From NCBI GenBank assembly GCA_964019655.1, contig CAXHTR010000003.1:434001-498000 (forward strand): a stretch of DNA of 64,000 nt, in the 5' to 3' direction. The position numbers were made by a program, and so were the translations under genes. This stretch comes from Perkinsela sp. pyNocScin1. Its lineage: Eukaryota; Euglenozoa; Kinetoplastea; Prokinetoplastida; Perkinselidae. Below the pieces are notes generated by a model. The model did no database searches. It had not been told where the DNA came from and worked only from the letters and a program-made list of their open reading frames with translations. The number at the start of each line of letters is the position of its first letter. Position 1 is the stretch's first letter. Below are positions 1 through 10,400 of the stretch, one piece after another.

Positions 1-532
1 TGATTTTTCGCAAGCCAGAAAGCAAGGCGGGCTTTTTTTGATAAGTCAGGCTGTTTGATTGTGTCTCTACTGTCGAACTGATGCCTCAGCTTCTCAAGTA
101 GTATCTATGTGAGAATATTGACATGGAGTAGCTACGCTCACCCAAAAATCTAGAGAAAAGCATTGATAGTGAATCAATAGCGTAAAGCAAGACACAAATT
201 TGCGAGCGAAAGCTCTTGTTTTTTCTTTGATATTTTAGATAGCCGAGGAAATTTTCGCCGACCAGTTCATCGAGCAAACATAACTAAGAAGCGCCGTCGA
301 TTTATATAGATCACATCGGAATTCGCCCAGACAAGCTGGAATCGGGAACCAGAAAGCACTCTTCCTATTCAAAGAATTTCAAACGCAAATTCTCAGATCG
401 TATGCTTTGGGAAAGCAATCGACAATGATTCAAGAAAGCTAAATATTTTTCGTGCAAATGGAATGCTTTATTCTGAATGTGGAATAGTCGGACAATAGCT
501 GCTCTTCTCAGATTACATAGCGTTGGTCTATC
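1..532. other. Gene-free left edge
   Basis: This is the 3' flank of the minus-strand PEX1 gene. The only frame of about 60 codons here (minus strand, 86-277) opens with TTG rather than ATG and has no recognisable sequence, so I do not call it. I see no RNA gene and no repeat. A further minus-strand gene may lie just left of the window. Confidence 0.5.
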
Positions 533-3316
533 TTATAAGATAGCAGTCCTCTGCTTCAAAATGTTAACTTTGGTGCCACGTGTCCCGAAATCCGCATACC
601 GCTGCAGATCTGATGATTTTATAGAAGGTTCCATCGATCGAACGATATCGTCAAAAACTGCAAGCGATATCTTCGGCCGATCTGGTCGCTCTTTTCCTTC
701 ATTGGTCTTGCTTGGCAGCAATCGTGCGTATTGTCCAACTTTCGCTCTCACTTCCTCCTCGCTGAGGCCACCAGAGCTTAGTACCATACTTTCATGAATA
801 AAAGTATTTTCGATCGTTGGCTCTTCTGCTGTAGCTGCTTCTAAATGCATCGCTAGAGTCTCATCGAGCGCCCTGTCAAAGGATGCCCGAATATCTGCGT
901 AACTCCATCCGTCCATCTTTTGTGCGTAAGCCTCGGCATCCACTGCACTTTCGAATGAGTAAAGCTCCGACTGTGAAAATTGCGCAATGGCTGCCACCCG
1001 TTCACTACTCTCTGGAGGTGCACAGTAAAGCGACGTGTCAAGGCGGCCTGGTCGAAGCATTGCCTTATCGATTATCTCTGGGCGTGATGTCGCCGCAATG
1101 ACGTAAACCTCGCTGGCTGTCTCAACTCCATCGAGCTCGCAGAGGAATTGGTTGACGACGCGATCCGTCACACCGCTGTGGTCACTTCCGCGCTGCGGCA
1201 CACACGCCTCGAGCTCATCGATGAAAATTATTGCGGGAGAGATCTGACCTGCCTGCTGGAAAAGCTCGCGGACTTTCTCTTCGGATGAGCCAACGTACTT
1301 TTGGAGCATCTCTGGACCATTCACGTATATGCACCGGAGGTTATACACCTCTATGAACTTTTTCGCGAGATATGTCTTACCACAGCCAGTCGGTCCGTAA
1401 AGGAGCACACCACGACTTAGCTTGATAGGCAACTGTGCGAAGTCTGTAGGGTTCTGTAGTGGTAACAAGATCACCTCACGCAGCCTTTTTTTCGCGTTCC
1501 GCATACCAACCACGGCTTCATCAATGCCATCAGAAATTTTCGTGACCAAGGAGAGCGGCAGGCCTTCGTGTGCAGCAGGCTGAAAGGTCGATAAAGCTGA
1601 GCTCAGACAGTTCAGAATATTTGACGGGCTCCGCTTGATCGACCATCGGAGAATTTCGACAAACGAGCAAATGTCATTCGCAGTAAAGCTCGACAACTTT
1701 GCTTCGGTGATTCGTCCCACTGCATCAGCATAGGGTTGGAGCTCACATACCATTTTGAGCAATAGATCTGTGGACTCTTTCACTGTGAGAGTCCGTAGTG
1801 TTACCGACAATGGGAAGAAATTGATGAAGCTGCGCTGCAAGGGGGCTGGGAGCTCAACCGTAGGTAAGCGACGCGATACGATGACTGTGAAACTACTCGT
1901 CGGTGCAGATTGCATGTCGAAAAGACAGCGTACAGCAAGCGCAAGCTGAACGGTATTTTCATCGCCTTGTGTGTGCTGACCGCGAGATTTTCGCCCAAAG
2001 AGCTCATCAAAGTTGTCAATGAGCAAAACTGAAGGTGTAATGGCGCAGGTCATAAAGGCGCTTTGAAGTCGCGCGATGCGCTCACTCACACTCAAATTTG
2101 TAAACGTGCAATCGACGTACACAGATGGAACCACTCTATGTATATATCTCAGAACTGTAGTCTTTCCCGTTCCCCGTGAGCCAAGTAGCACTGAGTTGAG
2201 TCCGCGATAGTTCCTGTTTCGCAACTCTTTGCATGCTTCTACAAAGTCAAAGCTTTTGAGAAACGGCTTGCCAGATGCATTTTCAACACACTGCACTGTC
2301 GGATTTTTCATAATGGCAGCCCATGTCCGCGCAGCGATCGCCGTTTCGCTGGCTTTAGACTGCTCGGGAATCGAAAACACAAAGACGGGTGTGCCTGGCT
2401 CAAAATTGTTGGCAAAGAAGAAGTTAGAAACGTCAGAGTCAGGATATTCGTTGAGCATATCACCGTAAAATTCGTCTGGCAATATAGCCACCTCAGAGCG
2501 AACTGCTGCACGTAAAACGGCTGGCGATGATTGAACTCCACCGACCTCATGCAGGAGATTAGGGCTATCTTTGGCTATGCAGGAGATACAAAGCGCGCAA
2601 AGCGTTTCAAGCGGGACTATGGCGAGCGTAATACCTTTATCCCATCCGTGGGTTCTGGCTAGTTCTCCAGATACAAAGATCGTATTGGGCACCACTTTTG
2701 GGGACAATGAGCTGATCCATTCAATCATTTTCGCTACATATGCTGGTTGCTGGAGGTTCAAATTGGAAACCACTGCTGCAGAAGCTCCTGGCTTCTTACG
2801 CGCCTTGGTCTCGATGGCTAGGTGTGTACCATCACGAACGTTATAGCACTTGTCACTGTCCGACGCATCGCCGATTCGCTGAATCTCAAGATGAATTCCA
2901 AGTGTTGAATGCAGCTGCATGTAAAGTTTCATTCCCGCGTACACTATAGATACCTTTTGCAAAAATATACTCTCGAGCAGTTGTTGATTAGCCTCGATGA
3001 TTTCGTAGTCAATAACCGTCGCCGGTACAGCGAAAACGATGCTCGCTTCTTCCATGCTCATGTATCTTTCCGCTTGAAGAATGTCGCCAGGATTAACGCT
3101 GATAGCTCTGGCATAGTCAGGACCGATGGAAACTTTGCGATCGTTCTCTATGAACTTATCTCGACGAACATGGAGAAAATGGGATTTTTGCTCAACGACA
3201 ATTTTCAAAACAGCTATTTTGAAGTGTTCGAATCCGAATGAATCGAACTGTCGTGTGGAAATCGTTGCGGTATTAGCCGTGAGAGATGGATCGATATGCA
3301 CAATAATGCTTTTCAT
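533..3316 (-). CDS. PEX1: Peroxisomal AAA+ ATPase PEX1
   Basis: PEX1 pairs with PEX6 as the AAA+ motor that pulls ubiquitinated PEX5 from the peroxisome (here glycosome) membrane. The protein has 927 residues. Residues 1-165 match the PEX1-type N-terminal domain. The first ATPase domain has a Walker A GSRGTGKT near 379-386 and a weak Walker B, IDNFDE, near 433-438. The second domain is canonical, with GPTGCGKT at 641-648, IIFIDE near 696-701 and a second region of homology ending in MLRPGRLD. The stretch HSGVTDRVVNQFL, just after Walker B, is the clearest PEX1 signature and separates it from PEX6, p97 and NSF. It is the last gene of the minus cluster in the window, 114 bases after the acyl-CoA synthetase. 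Its partner PEX6 lies on the plus strand at 21163-23703. Confidence 0.92.
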   Translation of the reverse strand: MKSIIVHIDPSLTANTATISTRQFDSFGFEHFKIAVLKIVVEQKSHFLHVRRDKFIENDRKVSIGPDYARAISVNPGDILQAERYMSMEEASIVFAVPATVIDYEIIEANQQLLESIFLQKVSIVYAGMKLYMQLHSTLGIHLEIQRIGDASDSDKCYNVRDGTHLAIETKARKKPGASAAVVSNLNLQQPAYVAKMIEWISSLSPKVVPNTIFVSGELARTHGWDKGITLAIVPLETLCALCISCIAKDSPNLLHEVGGVQSSPAVLRAAVRSEVAILPDEFYGDMLNEYPDSDVSNFFFANNFEPGTPVFVFSIPEQSKASETAIAARTWAAIMKNPTVQCVENASGKPFLKSFDFVEACKELRNRNYRGLNSVLLGSRGTGKTTVLRYIHRVVPSVYVDCTFTNLSVSERIARLQSAFMTCAITPSVLLIDNFDELFGRKSRGQHTQGDENTVQLALAVRCLFDMQSAPTSSFTVIVSRRLPTVELPAPLQRSFINFFPLSVTLRTLTVKESTDLLLKMVCELQPYADAVGRITEAKLSSFTANDICSFVEILRWSIKRSPSNILNCLSSALSTFQPAAHEGLPLSLVTKISDGIDEAVVGMRNAKKRLREVILLPLQNPTDFAQLPIKLSRGVLLYGPTGCGKTYLAKKFIEVYNLRCIYVNGPEMLQKYVGSSEEKVRELFQQAGQISPAIIFIDELEACVPQRGSDHSGVTDRVVNQFLCELDGVETASEVYVIAATSRPEIIDKAMLRPGRLDTSLYCAPPESSERVAAIAQFSQSELYSFESAVDAEAYAQKMDGWSYADIRASFDRALDETLAMHLEAATAEEPTIENTFIHESMVLSSGGLSEEEVRAKVGQYARLLPSKTNEGKERPDRPKISLAVFDDIVRSMEPSIKSSDLQRYADFGTRGTKVNILKQRTAIL

Positions 3317-3430
3317 TGGAAAAATAAGTTGGCGTTCTAAATCATAAAAAGATTCTCGAACTCAGATACGGCTACTGGTGTTTCCAAATATAAATGGTCC
3401 ACTTTCAAAGCATATGCTACATGTACTGTT

Positions 3431-5530
3431 TCATGTGATTGGCACCGTCTCAAACAATTTTTTGATAGTTTCAGCGTACCGCACATCGACGGCGCGCCGC
3501 TTGATCTTCATCGCAGCGGTGAGAATGCCATTTTCAACCGTCCACTCCTCATGAGGTGCACCACCAAGGTAAATATTTTTGATAATTTCGTACGGCTGCC
3601 GACCTGCATCTAAGGCTGTCCGTTGCAGGCTCTCAAGCGCTTTTGCCTTAAATGCTGCTGACTGGAGAATATCGGGATAGGAGCCTTCGAGCCCATAGCG
3701 TTCCATAAACCTATTAGTCTTTTCAGCGTCTGTGAGAACAAGCGCAACAATAAAAGGTTTGAGAGGGTGCACGAGGATACACACACCATTTGGCACTAGC
3801 AGGTCGTTTGTTGTGTATACCGCTTCCAGAGCTTCAAGCGCTATGTACTCGCCATAGGAGTTTTTGGCTAAGGCTTTGATGCGTCCAATTATCTTCAGGT
3901 TTCCATTTTGTTGCCACTCACCAATATCACCAGTCGAAAACCAGCCATCATTCAAGAAAACCTCAGAAGTTTTATCGCTTTGCTTGAAATAGCCCTTTGT
4001 GATGTTTGGTCCACGAATGAGAATTTCGCCTTGTCTATTCGACGCGTTCCAGTGCTCGACATTGCGTAACTTGACTTGAACACCATCGACGAGCGATCCG
4101 ACATTATCGAGAGAGATGTCCCAGTAGTGCTGCAGTGTGCCCATGGCGACGGTCTCAGTCAAGCCATAACCCTGGCCAACAGAGGCATTGAAGACGACAG
4201 TTAGAAATTCGTGGATTTGTGCATTTAGAGGGGCACCTCCGCAGATGATCATCTTAACGTTTCCACCAAGAATGGCTTGAATCTTGGAGAATACTTTTTT
4301 ATTCCAGTATGGACAATCTTTTCCCTTACTTAAAGCTTTTTTCTTATCTTGAACAGCCTGGTCGAAGACCGCACGCCGAAGCGTGCCCTTGGCTGGGAGC
4401 TTGCCTTCTATGCTCTTCTTGATAGCATCAAAAATCTTGGGGACACCAGCAAAAAGTGATGGCTTGTACTCCTTGAGGTCACCGTGGGGTACGGCTGATA
4501 GATCAGTGAGCGTACGGACGTTGCCGTAGCCTACCGTTGAACCTCGACAGAACATGAGATTCTCAGCAGTGAGCTCTAGGATATGCGCGAGAGGGAGATA
4601 GGCGACATAAAGCTCCTTTTCTTCAGGAATTTTACCTAATGGAATAGCGATTCTTCGCAACGTACTCTCCACAGCAAATGCTAAGTTTTTGTGCGTCATC
4701 ATCACACCCTTGGGGAACCCCGTTGTGCCTGATGTGTACATAATCATGGCAAGGTCGTCAAGTGAAGGATCAGTAGCCAGTCTTACTGTCTCGTTTTCTT
4801 GCGTGCACAGATCAGCAAACGGAATAATGCTAATTTCTGCTGGGATCGTGATATGAGAAGGGACTGTGTCAAAGCAGAAGATGTATTGCAGGCATTTGGG
4901 ACGAATAGCTAGAACACTTGGGATTTTATCTGCAGTTAAAAATATTGCAGACAGGTCGGCCTCGCTGAGAGCGTACGCGAGGGCATCATTATCGAGAGTT
5001 GCATATACAGTGACAGCAACAGCTGATTGTGTCCACATGCCATATAGCGAGCACATCCATTCCCAGCGCGTATCTGAATAAATGCCGATGCGACAGTCCT
5101 GTCCAGAGAGGCCATATCGCCCAAGCGAAGCTCCGACACCATCAAAAAGCTGCTGAAATCGCTCATACGTGATGTACTGTGTGCTCCCCAGATGAATGTA
5201 CTTCCACTCTTTTGTCGCACCGCTATAATCAACAATGGTTTGAACAGTTTCTTTAATCCATGGTCGGTAGGCAATGGCATTATGAACAGAAAATGCTTCG
5301 CACGACGAGCGTAGCTTTGTGACGAGTGTTTCTTCTACATCAATAGGTAAATTGCCTCCTTCGTAGGGTGACTTCTGAATTCGGACCTCGCTACATCCGT
5401 TGGAAGCAGGTGAGAGCTCCGTCGAAAGTTCCGTGATATTTTGCATGTGGTCGAGTGCTGAATTCGTTGTCTCTGACCTACGATTTAGGAAGCTTAGGAG
5501 AGATGCAATTGCTTTGTTAATGAAGTACAT
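3431..5530 (-). CDS. Long-chain fatty acyl-CoA synthetase
   Basis: An ATP-dependent enzyme that activates long-chain fatty acids to acyl-CoA thioesters through an acyl-adenylate. Its 699 residues match the length of trypanosome ACS1-4 and human ACSL. The AMP-binding P-loop MYTSGTTGFPKG lies near residues 265-276. It is followed by the family motifs GYGLTETV and GWFSTGDIGEW and by the fatty-acid signature region around GRIKALAKNSYGEYIALE. The N-terminal 20 residues are hydrophobic and may anchor it to a membrane. No C-terminal PTS1 is present (it ends VPIT). Which paralogue it is cannot be told from one sequence. It lies between PEX1 and a small unknown gene, and I see no sign of an operon-like functional unit beyond the shared cluster. 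Confidence 0.93.
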   Translation of the reverse strand: MYFINKAIASLLSFLNRRSETTNSALDHMQNITELSTELSPASNGCSEVRIQKSPYEGGNLPIDVEETLVTKLRSSCEAFSVHNAIAYRPWIKETVQTIVDYSGATKEWKYIHLGSTQYITYERFQQLFDGVGASLGRYGLSGQDCRIGIYSDTRWEWMCSLYGMWTQSAVAVTVYATLDNDALAYALSEADLSAIFLTADKIPSVLAIRPKCLQYIFCFDTVPSHITIPAEISIIPFADLCTQENETVRLATDPSLDDLAMIMYTSGTTGFPKGVMMTHKNLAFAVESTLRRIAIPLGKIPEEKELYVAYLPLAHILELTAENLMFCRGSTVGYGNVRTLTDLSAVPHGDLKEYKPSLFAGVPKIFDAIKKSIEGKLPAKGTLRRAVFDQAVQDKKKALSKGKDCPYWNKKVFSKIQAILGGNVKMIICGGAPLNAQIHEFLTVVFNASVGQGYGLTETVAMGTLQHYWDISLDNVGSLVDGVQVKLRNVEHWNASNRQGEILIRGPNITKGYFKQSDKTSEVFLNDGWFSTGDIGEWQQNGNLKIIGRIKALAKNSYGEYIALEALEAVYTTNDLLVPNGVCILVHPLKPFIVALVLTDAEKTNRFMERYGLEGSYPDILQSAAFKAKALESLQRTALDAGRQPYEIIKNIYLGGAPHEEWTVENGILTAAMKIKRRAVDVRYAETIKKLFETVPIT

Positions 5531-5663
5531 AATACAAACTTTTAAATTTGGAAAGGACAGCTAAGTTTGCTTGCTAACAAGTACTAAAATAGCCATTAAA
5601 GTGTACGATTAGTCACTTTTGAGGACTTACAGAGTCAACATAGATACACTTTAATCAATTTTT

Positions 5664-5888
5664 TCATCCGTGTTTGTGAATCTCATCTCTAAATGTTTTC
5701 TGAACGAGAGCTCTAAGAGAAAATAGTAGAGAGCACGAATCATACTCGATTACACCATTGCGGTATCCTTGCGCTGATATATCTTCGATGTAGCTACTGT
5801 AATCACGGAGAGCATGAGCTACATCTGATTCGTTCCAAGTATGCATGTCATCGCTCGTGAATGTGCTGACATTGGAATATTTGCTCAT
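5664..5888 (-). CDS. Small acidic protein of unknown function
   Basis: A 74-residue frame on the cluster strand, starting MSKYSNVST. The open frame extends five codons upstream but begins there with TTG, so the internal ATG is used. An AG lies 5 bases before this ATG, as expected for a trans-splice acceptor. The sequence is acidic and predicted helical, with several aromatic residues, and has no membrane segment or known motif. Its position fits a real gene: it fills an otherwise empty 0.6-kb gap between the acyl-CoA synthetase and the TRF4-like gene, on the same strand. Function unknown. Confidence 0.55.
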   Translation of the reverse strand: MSKYSNVSTFTSDDMHTWNESDVAHALRDYSSYIEDISAQGYRNGVIEYDSCSLLFSLRALVQKTFRDEIHKHG

Positions 5889-5947
5889 TAGCACTTGAGA
5901 CAATATTACAGGAATTCAAGAATTTTTTCTATGTTAGAGCAATAATT

Positions 5948-6121
5948 ATGACATTACTAATGTTAGAGGGCATTCATCAATGCCAAAGCCTCATCACAGG
6001 AATTCGTGAATCAGCTGAAACACTTAACAGTGTGGACCTCCCTATTGCACTGCGCGATGCCATGACAGCACAGCTGGTAAGTTTGGCATGTGCCTTTCGC
6101 GTTCTATCAAGCAACACCTAA
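5948..6121 (+). CDS. Possible 57-residue ORF opposite to its cluster
   Basis: An ATG-to-TAA frame of 57 codons, starting MTLLMLEGIHQC. It lies on the plus strand inside the minus-strand cluster and overlaps the last 4 bases of the TRF4-like gene. The residue pattern is helical and amphipathic, and looks more protein-like than most shadow frames. It contains the sequence CTGGTAAGT near its end, which resembles a cis 5' splice site. An isolated plus-strand gene would need its own transcription, so I regard it as doubtful. No family is recognised. Confidence 0.2.
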   Translation: MTLLMLEGIHQCQSLITGIRESAETLNSVDLPIALRDAMTAQLVSLACAFRVLSSNT

Positions 6122-7374
6122 ACACCTGAGTTGTTCTTAAGATTTTTTAAGCACTCCTCCGCATTCCCACGCATGGCAAGCATATCGTGCGGAACCCAGA
6201 GAATACGCTGCAAAATGCTATTAGATTGGCATGGTTTCTCCGACAGGGAATTCTTCGTGGTAACTTGCGGAAGCTTCTCAATCTCAAATGAGTCATCCAT
6301 TCGTAGACTGATGAAGGCGTTTTGAAACGAGCGCACTACTGATGGAAAATGACGTGCTGCGCTCGTCACGTTGTTATCGCGGCATATGGGATCCACAATG
6401 AGCGCGCCCCGGGTCTCTCCTTCGCACTTTTTGAAATAGAACCCACCGTCCCCCAAGCTCACTCCGACGTGTGGGAAGTTGAAGTAGAAACCCACGACCT
6501 TGAAAAACTCAGCTAGGAGAATGCCGAGCGATACTTTTCTGCGCAGTGCTTCGGGCAACTCTCGATAGGGATGATTCTGTAGAAAGTTCACCACGAGTAA
6601 TGATACTGCATAGCTCCCCATCCCGCCGAGAAAAGGCTCATGCAGCTTTCGAACAAAGAGGAACATTTTCACTACCATGATGAGAGGATAAGCCATGGGG
6701 TACTGATCTATGAGGTCATTAAGCTTTTTTGTTGTTCGGAACCCATCCGTAGTGTTAAAGCCGACGTCGACGGTGTATGGCGTGCCTCTGAACATAAACT
6801 TGATGATGGGCACCTTCGCGTTTTCAATAACCCTCAGCGTACCTACCTCGATAAGATTTTTTAGCTCGAGCTCCTGTGCAAGAACGCTCATAGCACCGTC
6901 TGGCGCATGTGTGACGCACACATCGATATCACTTTTTGGCAGCAGAAGCTCTGTCATCATGCTCCCAAAAGGTTGTGTGTGACAGTCTGGCCACAGACCT
7001 GTACACAAATCTGTGATTTTCTCTAAGATGTGCAACCGGATGGCTACTTCGGCGCCTGTTGGGCGAATGTAATCGACGAATTCGATGATTTCGCGATGAA
7101 GATCAACCCATGCGTGCCCAGAGAGCTGACCAACTACCCATGGGGCATAGAGTGTATCTGCTACCACATGCGAAGGCTGAAAAGGCTTTTCAATGTCGCC
7201 AGATATCTTCCTGCGTTTGGACTGCAATTCACTCTGTTTTTCTTTAATGACTGCATGAAACCGTTCTTGACTAACTGCTAGTGACCCCTTTTCAGAGCTA
7301 TTTTCGGGCTGTATTGTTTCCTCGAGCTCATCTTCGCGAGAACGAAACCGGGCGAAGAGATCGATATCTTCCAT
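6118..7374 (-). CDS. TRF4/PAPD5-type non-canonical poly(A) polymerase
   Basis: A nucleotidyltransferase of the DNA polymerase beta superfamily (418 residues). The catalytic core is complete: a GS motif at residues 137-138, the DxD pair in SDIDVCV (149-151), and the third aspartate in YTVDVGF (203). A PAP-associated region follows, with the MGSYAVSLLVVNFLQ and NFPHVGVSLGDGG blocks typical of TRF4, the polymerase of the TRAMP nuclear RNA surveillance complex. Mitochondrial terminal uridylyltransferases belong to the same superfamily, but there is no obvious presequence and the nucleotide-recognition region looks TRF4-like. In the trypanosome literature this type is ncPAP1 or ncPAP2. It lies 78 bases downstream of listerin on the same strand. 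Confidence 0.82.
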   Translation of the reverse strand: MEDIDLFARFRSREDELEETIQPENSSEKGSLAVSQERFHAVIKEKQSELQSKRRKISGDIEKPFQPSHVVADTLYAPWVVGQLSGHAWVDLHREIIEFVDYIRPTGAEVAIRLHILEKITDLCTGLWPDCHTQPFGSMMTELLLPKSDIDVCVTHAPDGAMSVLAQELELKNLIEVGTLRVIENAKVPIIKFMFRGTPYTVDVGFNTTDGFRTTKKLNDLIDQYPMAYPLIMVVKMFLFVRKLHEPFLGGMGSYAVSLLVVNFLQNHPYRELPEALRRKVSLGILLAEFFKVVGFYFNFPHVGVSLGDGGFYFKKCEGETRGALIVDPICRDNNVTSAARHFPSVVRSFQNAFISLRMDDSFEIEKLPQVTTKNSLSEKPCQSNSILQRILWVPHDMLAMRGNAEECLKNLKNNSGV

Positions 7375-7452
7375 AATATGCGAAAAATGGATGAAAATAC
7401 TTGATCTATCAATCCCATGTGGAACAAAAATGCTAATTCATTCATTAGTTAC

Positions 7453-10400
7453 CTATAGCTCCCACGAATTCCATTCGGTTCGGCACGTCGGGCATGTACT
7501 ATTTCCACTTTTCTTGAACCAATCGAAGAGGCATCGCTGATGATATACACAATTCTTACAGACGCCACATTTCATGCTAGGGAGGCTTTTGTTCTCCGAA
7601 TGCAGCACACTGCAGCATATTGGGCATGCTGATTTGTTATGTAAGTGTTTCCTTGCGTTCTGGCACCAATATTGAATAATCTCCTTCAAATGAAGGAACG
7701 CTTTACATTGCTTTCGAATGCGCAGGAGGTCCACACGTATTTCTTCCTTTCGCTTTCCCAAAATTCTGCGCTTTGAGTCAAGGTTCTCAACTGATGGAAC
7801 GACTGAACTAATCGGATAGTCTTCTGGGAGCGTGAGGCGAAGCTTAAGACTCTCTTTGTCCTCAGTAATGGTAACATCACAGCAGCTGTCTGACGTGCAT
7901 AATGTGGTTCCTTGTCCAAATGCACTTTTGTATGGCTTCAGACTGCGAAGAATGTGTTTCGTGATGTTGTTTGAGACAGCTTTTCGCATGATTCTTTGCA
8001 GCGGGGTTTTAGTGGATGCTGGGGCACAAGTATACCAATCGTGAAATATCGATGGAAATTTTTCTGATATCTCATTTAGAAGGAGGAGTGCATCTACAGG
8101 ATTGTTCACTCTTGATAGAAACGTTTCGAGCGCTTCATCTTTTTCAAATTGGCCCAATTCTTGACAATGCATGAAATAGCTGCTACATGCAAGAATCACG
8201 GTTTCAATGGCCTTTTTTGAAATGCTTTCATCAATGGTTATTTTGGTATCAATAAGGTGCTCAGAGATAAAATGCAGTACAAAAAAAGACATTGCGAAGA
8301 AGCATGCCCAATGTGATTCGTTCGATGCTTCACTCGGTGTTCTGGATTCTGCCAGGGAAGTGATGAAAAAATCAACGTATTTGTGCTTGCCCACTGCTTT
8401 GAGCGTTGTACGATGGAAAGATTTAAGCACGGTCAGGAGTAAAAATTGAGATTTCTCGATATGAAAATTCGCGTGATCTTGCATGGATTGAAGCAGCGAT
8501 ATCCCTAGCTTGAGCGTTTTGGGTACTTTTCGCTCATGTATGCTGTAAAAGCAGTGAATGGACTCTACAAGAAACGGGTTGGAGCTTAAATCGCAAACCT
8601 CTTCAAGAATAGTTGCATAAGCGAACGAGTCATTTTCTTGAGTACTCGCACACACTATCTTAACGCAAATCCCAATGAATAATGATCCTATACGTGCCCA
8701 TGTCTCTCGCGAGACGCTCACTTCGGGATCACATAAAGATACTCCATGCAGCAAGCTAAGAAGAGCACCACACAAAGATACCTCGGATCTGAGCTCTTCG
8801 CTAAAGACGAGGCGACAGCTGCCAGATGTGTGGAAGCCGAAGCGTTTCGATAGAGCAAGAAGAACACAAATTGAAAAATCGCGCAAAGAATTGACATTAA
8901 GACCTTTGATTTTAGAAGCATATAGCACCTTTGAGAGAATCATAACCAAGCACGAGTTTTCAGCGATAATCTCGCAATCTTGGGATGTGAGAACAGATCC
9001 AAGAGTCTGCATGGATTCCCCCTTGATATCCTTGAGATGCGATTCAGAAAGCCCACCAAAAACGTATGGCAGGACACTTAATGACGCAAAGTTCCCCCTT
9101 TTGACACTACGCACAATATTGTGAATGTGATCAGTATAGGTTGGATAACTGGAAGACAGTGGGTAATAAATATAACGTTGAGCAAACCTTTCAATATTAT
9201 CCATTATGCATTCCTTCAAAATAATACATAGATCACTTTTGCCAAACTTTTTTAGTGCTGCATCGCAAACAAAGAGGTCCCATGAGCTTTTCCTCGATCG
9301 AAATGCGATTGAAAAGGCAGTTTTTGCTGCTTGTTCAGGAAGGTTTGTGAAAAGGTTGCTTATCGCGGGAAGCAGCTCTGAGAAAACCCCCTCGCAGCAT
9401 AACGGAAGAAATCGAATGGTGTACACTAAATTGATTTGACGAATGTTAGCAGAAATAATATAAAGAAGTGCTCTCACCTGATGCCACAAAGCTTCAAGTT
9501 TTTCGGATTTGGCTGCTTGCATTTTCAAATTAACCATTCGCGCGTCATCATTATCACATTCATCTTGGTGAATGCAAACTATCCTATGAAAAAGCGATTC
9601 AATAATTTTTATGTCCAAAACTCCCCTTTTGAAGAGCTTCTGTAGGCTTTTTGTCGATAGTGGCGATATTGAATATGACAGGGATTTTAGAATTATCAAT
9701 CGATGTCGCTGCGATAGATGAGGAGTAACTGCTTGGAGCTCTTCATCCCCCACTTTTAAAGAAAGAACATTGCTCAGAAGTGAGTCAAAATCAAGATCTG
9801 AAAGATTCTTCGATAATGCAGTGAATCCACTCATTGACGACCACCTTTGCAAAGCGTCTATATCTATTGATTTGATCCGCTCTCTAATTTTATTTCTCAA
9901 TAGCGAAGACTCTGGTCGAATAGCAGCTCCTACTGTCAACTCGTGGATGGAAGGCTCCTTCAGTCTTTTGAGAAGTGTTGCAAAAGCTGCATCTGAGAAA
10001 GCCACGACACGATACAGACAATTAAAGATACTCAAATGATATTCAGAAGGATTTGCTTTTTCTCGGATGGAAAGCAAACAATTGACAGACTTATCACGGT
10101 AGTATTCGCTCTTTTTTAATATATCACTGCCTCCCATCAAAGCGATGAAGTTTTGCACTAGTGGAAGCGCAGGACCGGAATCACACTCTTTTTCAATTGA
10201 AACCGTCACAAATTTATCATACAGCTTTATGAGGGTCTCTTCTTTGATATTCAACAAAACTGAAAAGGCTAAAGTAGCAATATCCAACATCCTATGGTAA
10301 TATATGGATGTGTCTTTCACGATTGGTTGATTGTGTGAACAAATCTTTTCATCGAGCATTAAAATAGTTTCATCAGCCATGCTGCAGAGCTTATCGGCAA

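Noticed and set aside
86..277. 63-codon minus-strand ORF at the left edge
   Set aside because: It opens with TTG, has no ATG until its last quarter, and does not resemble any protein.
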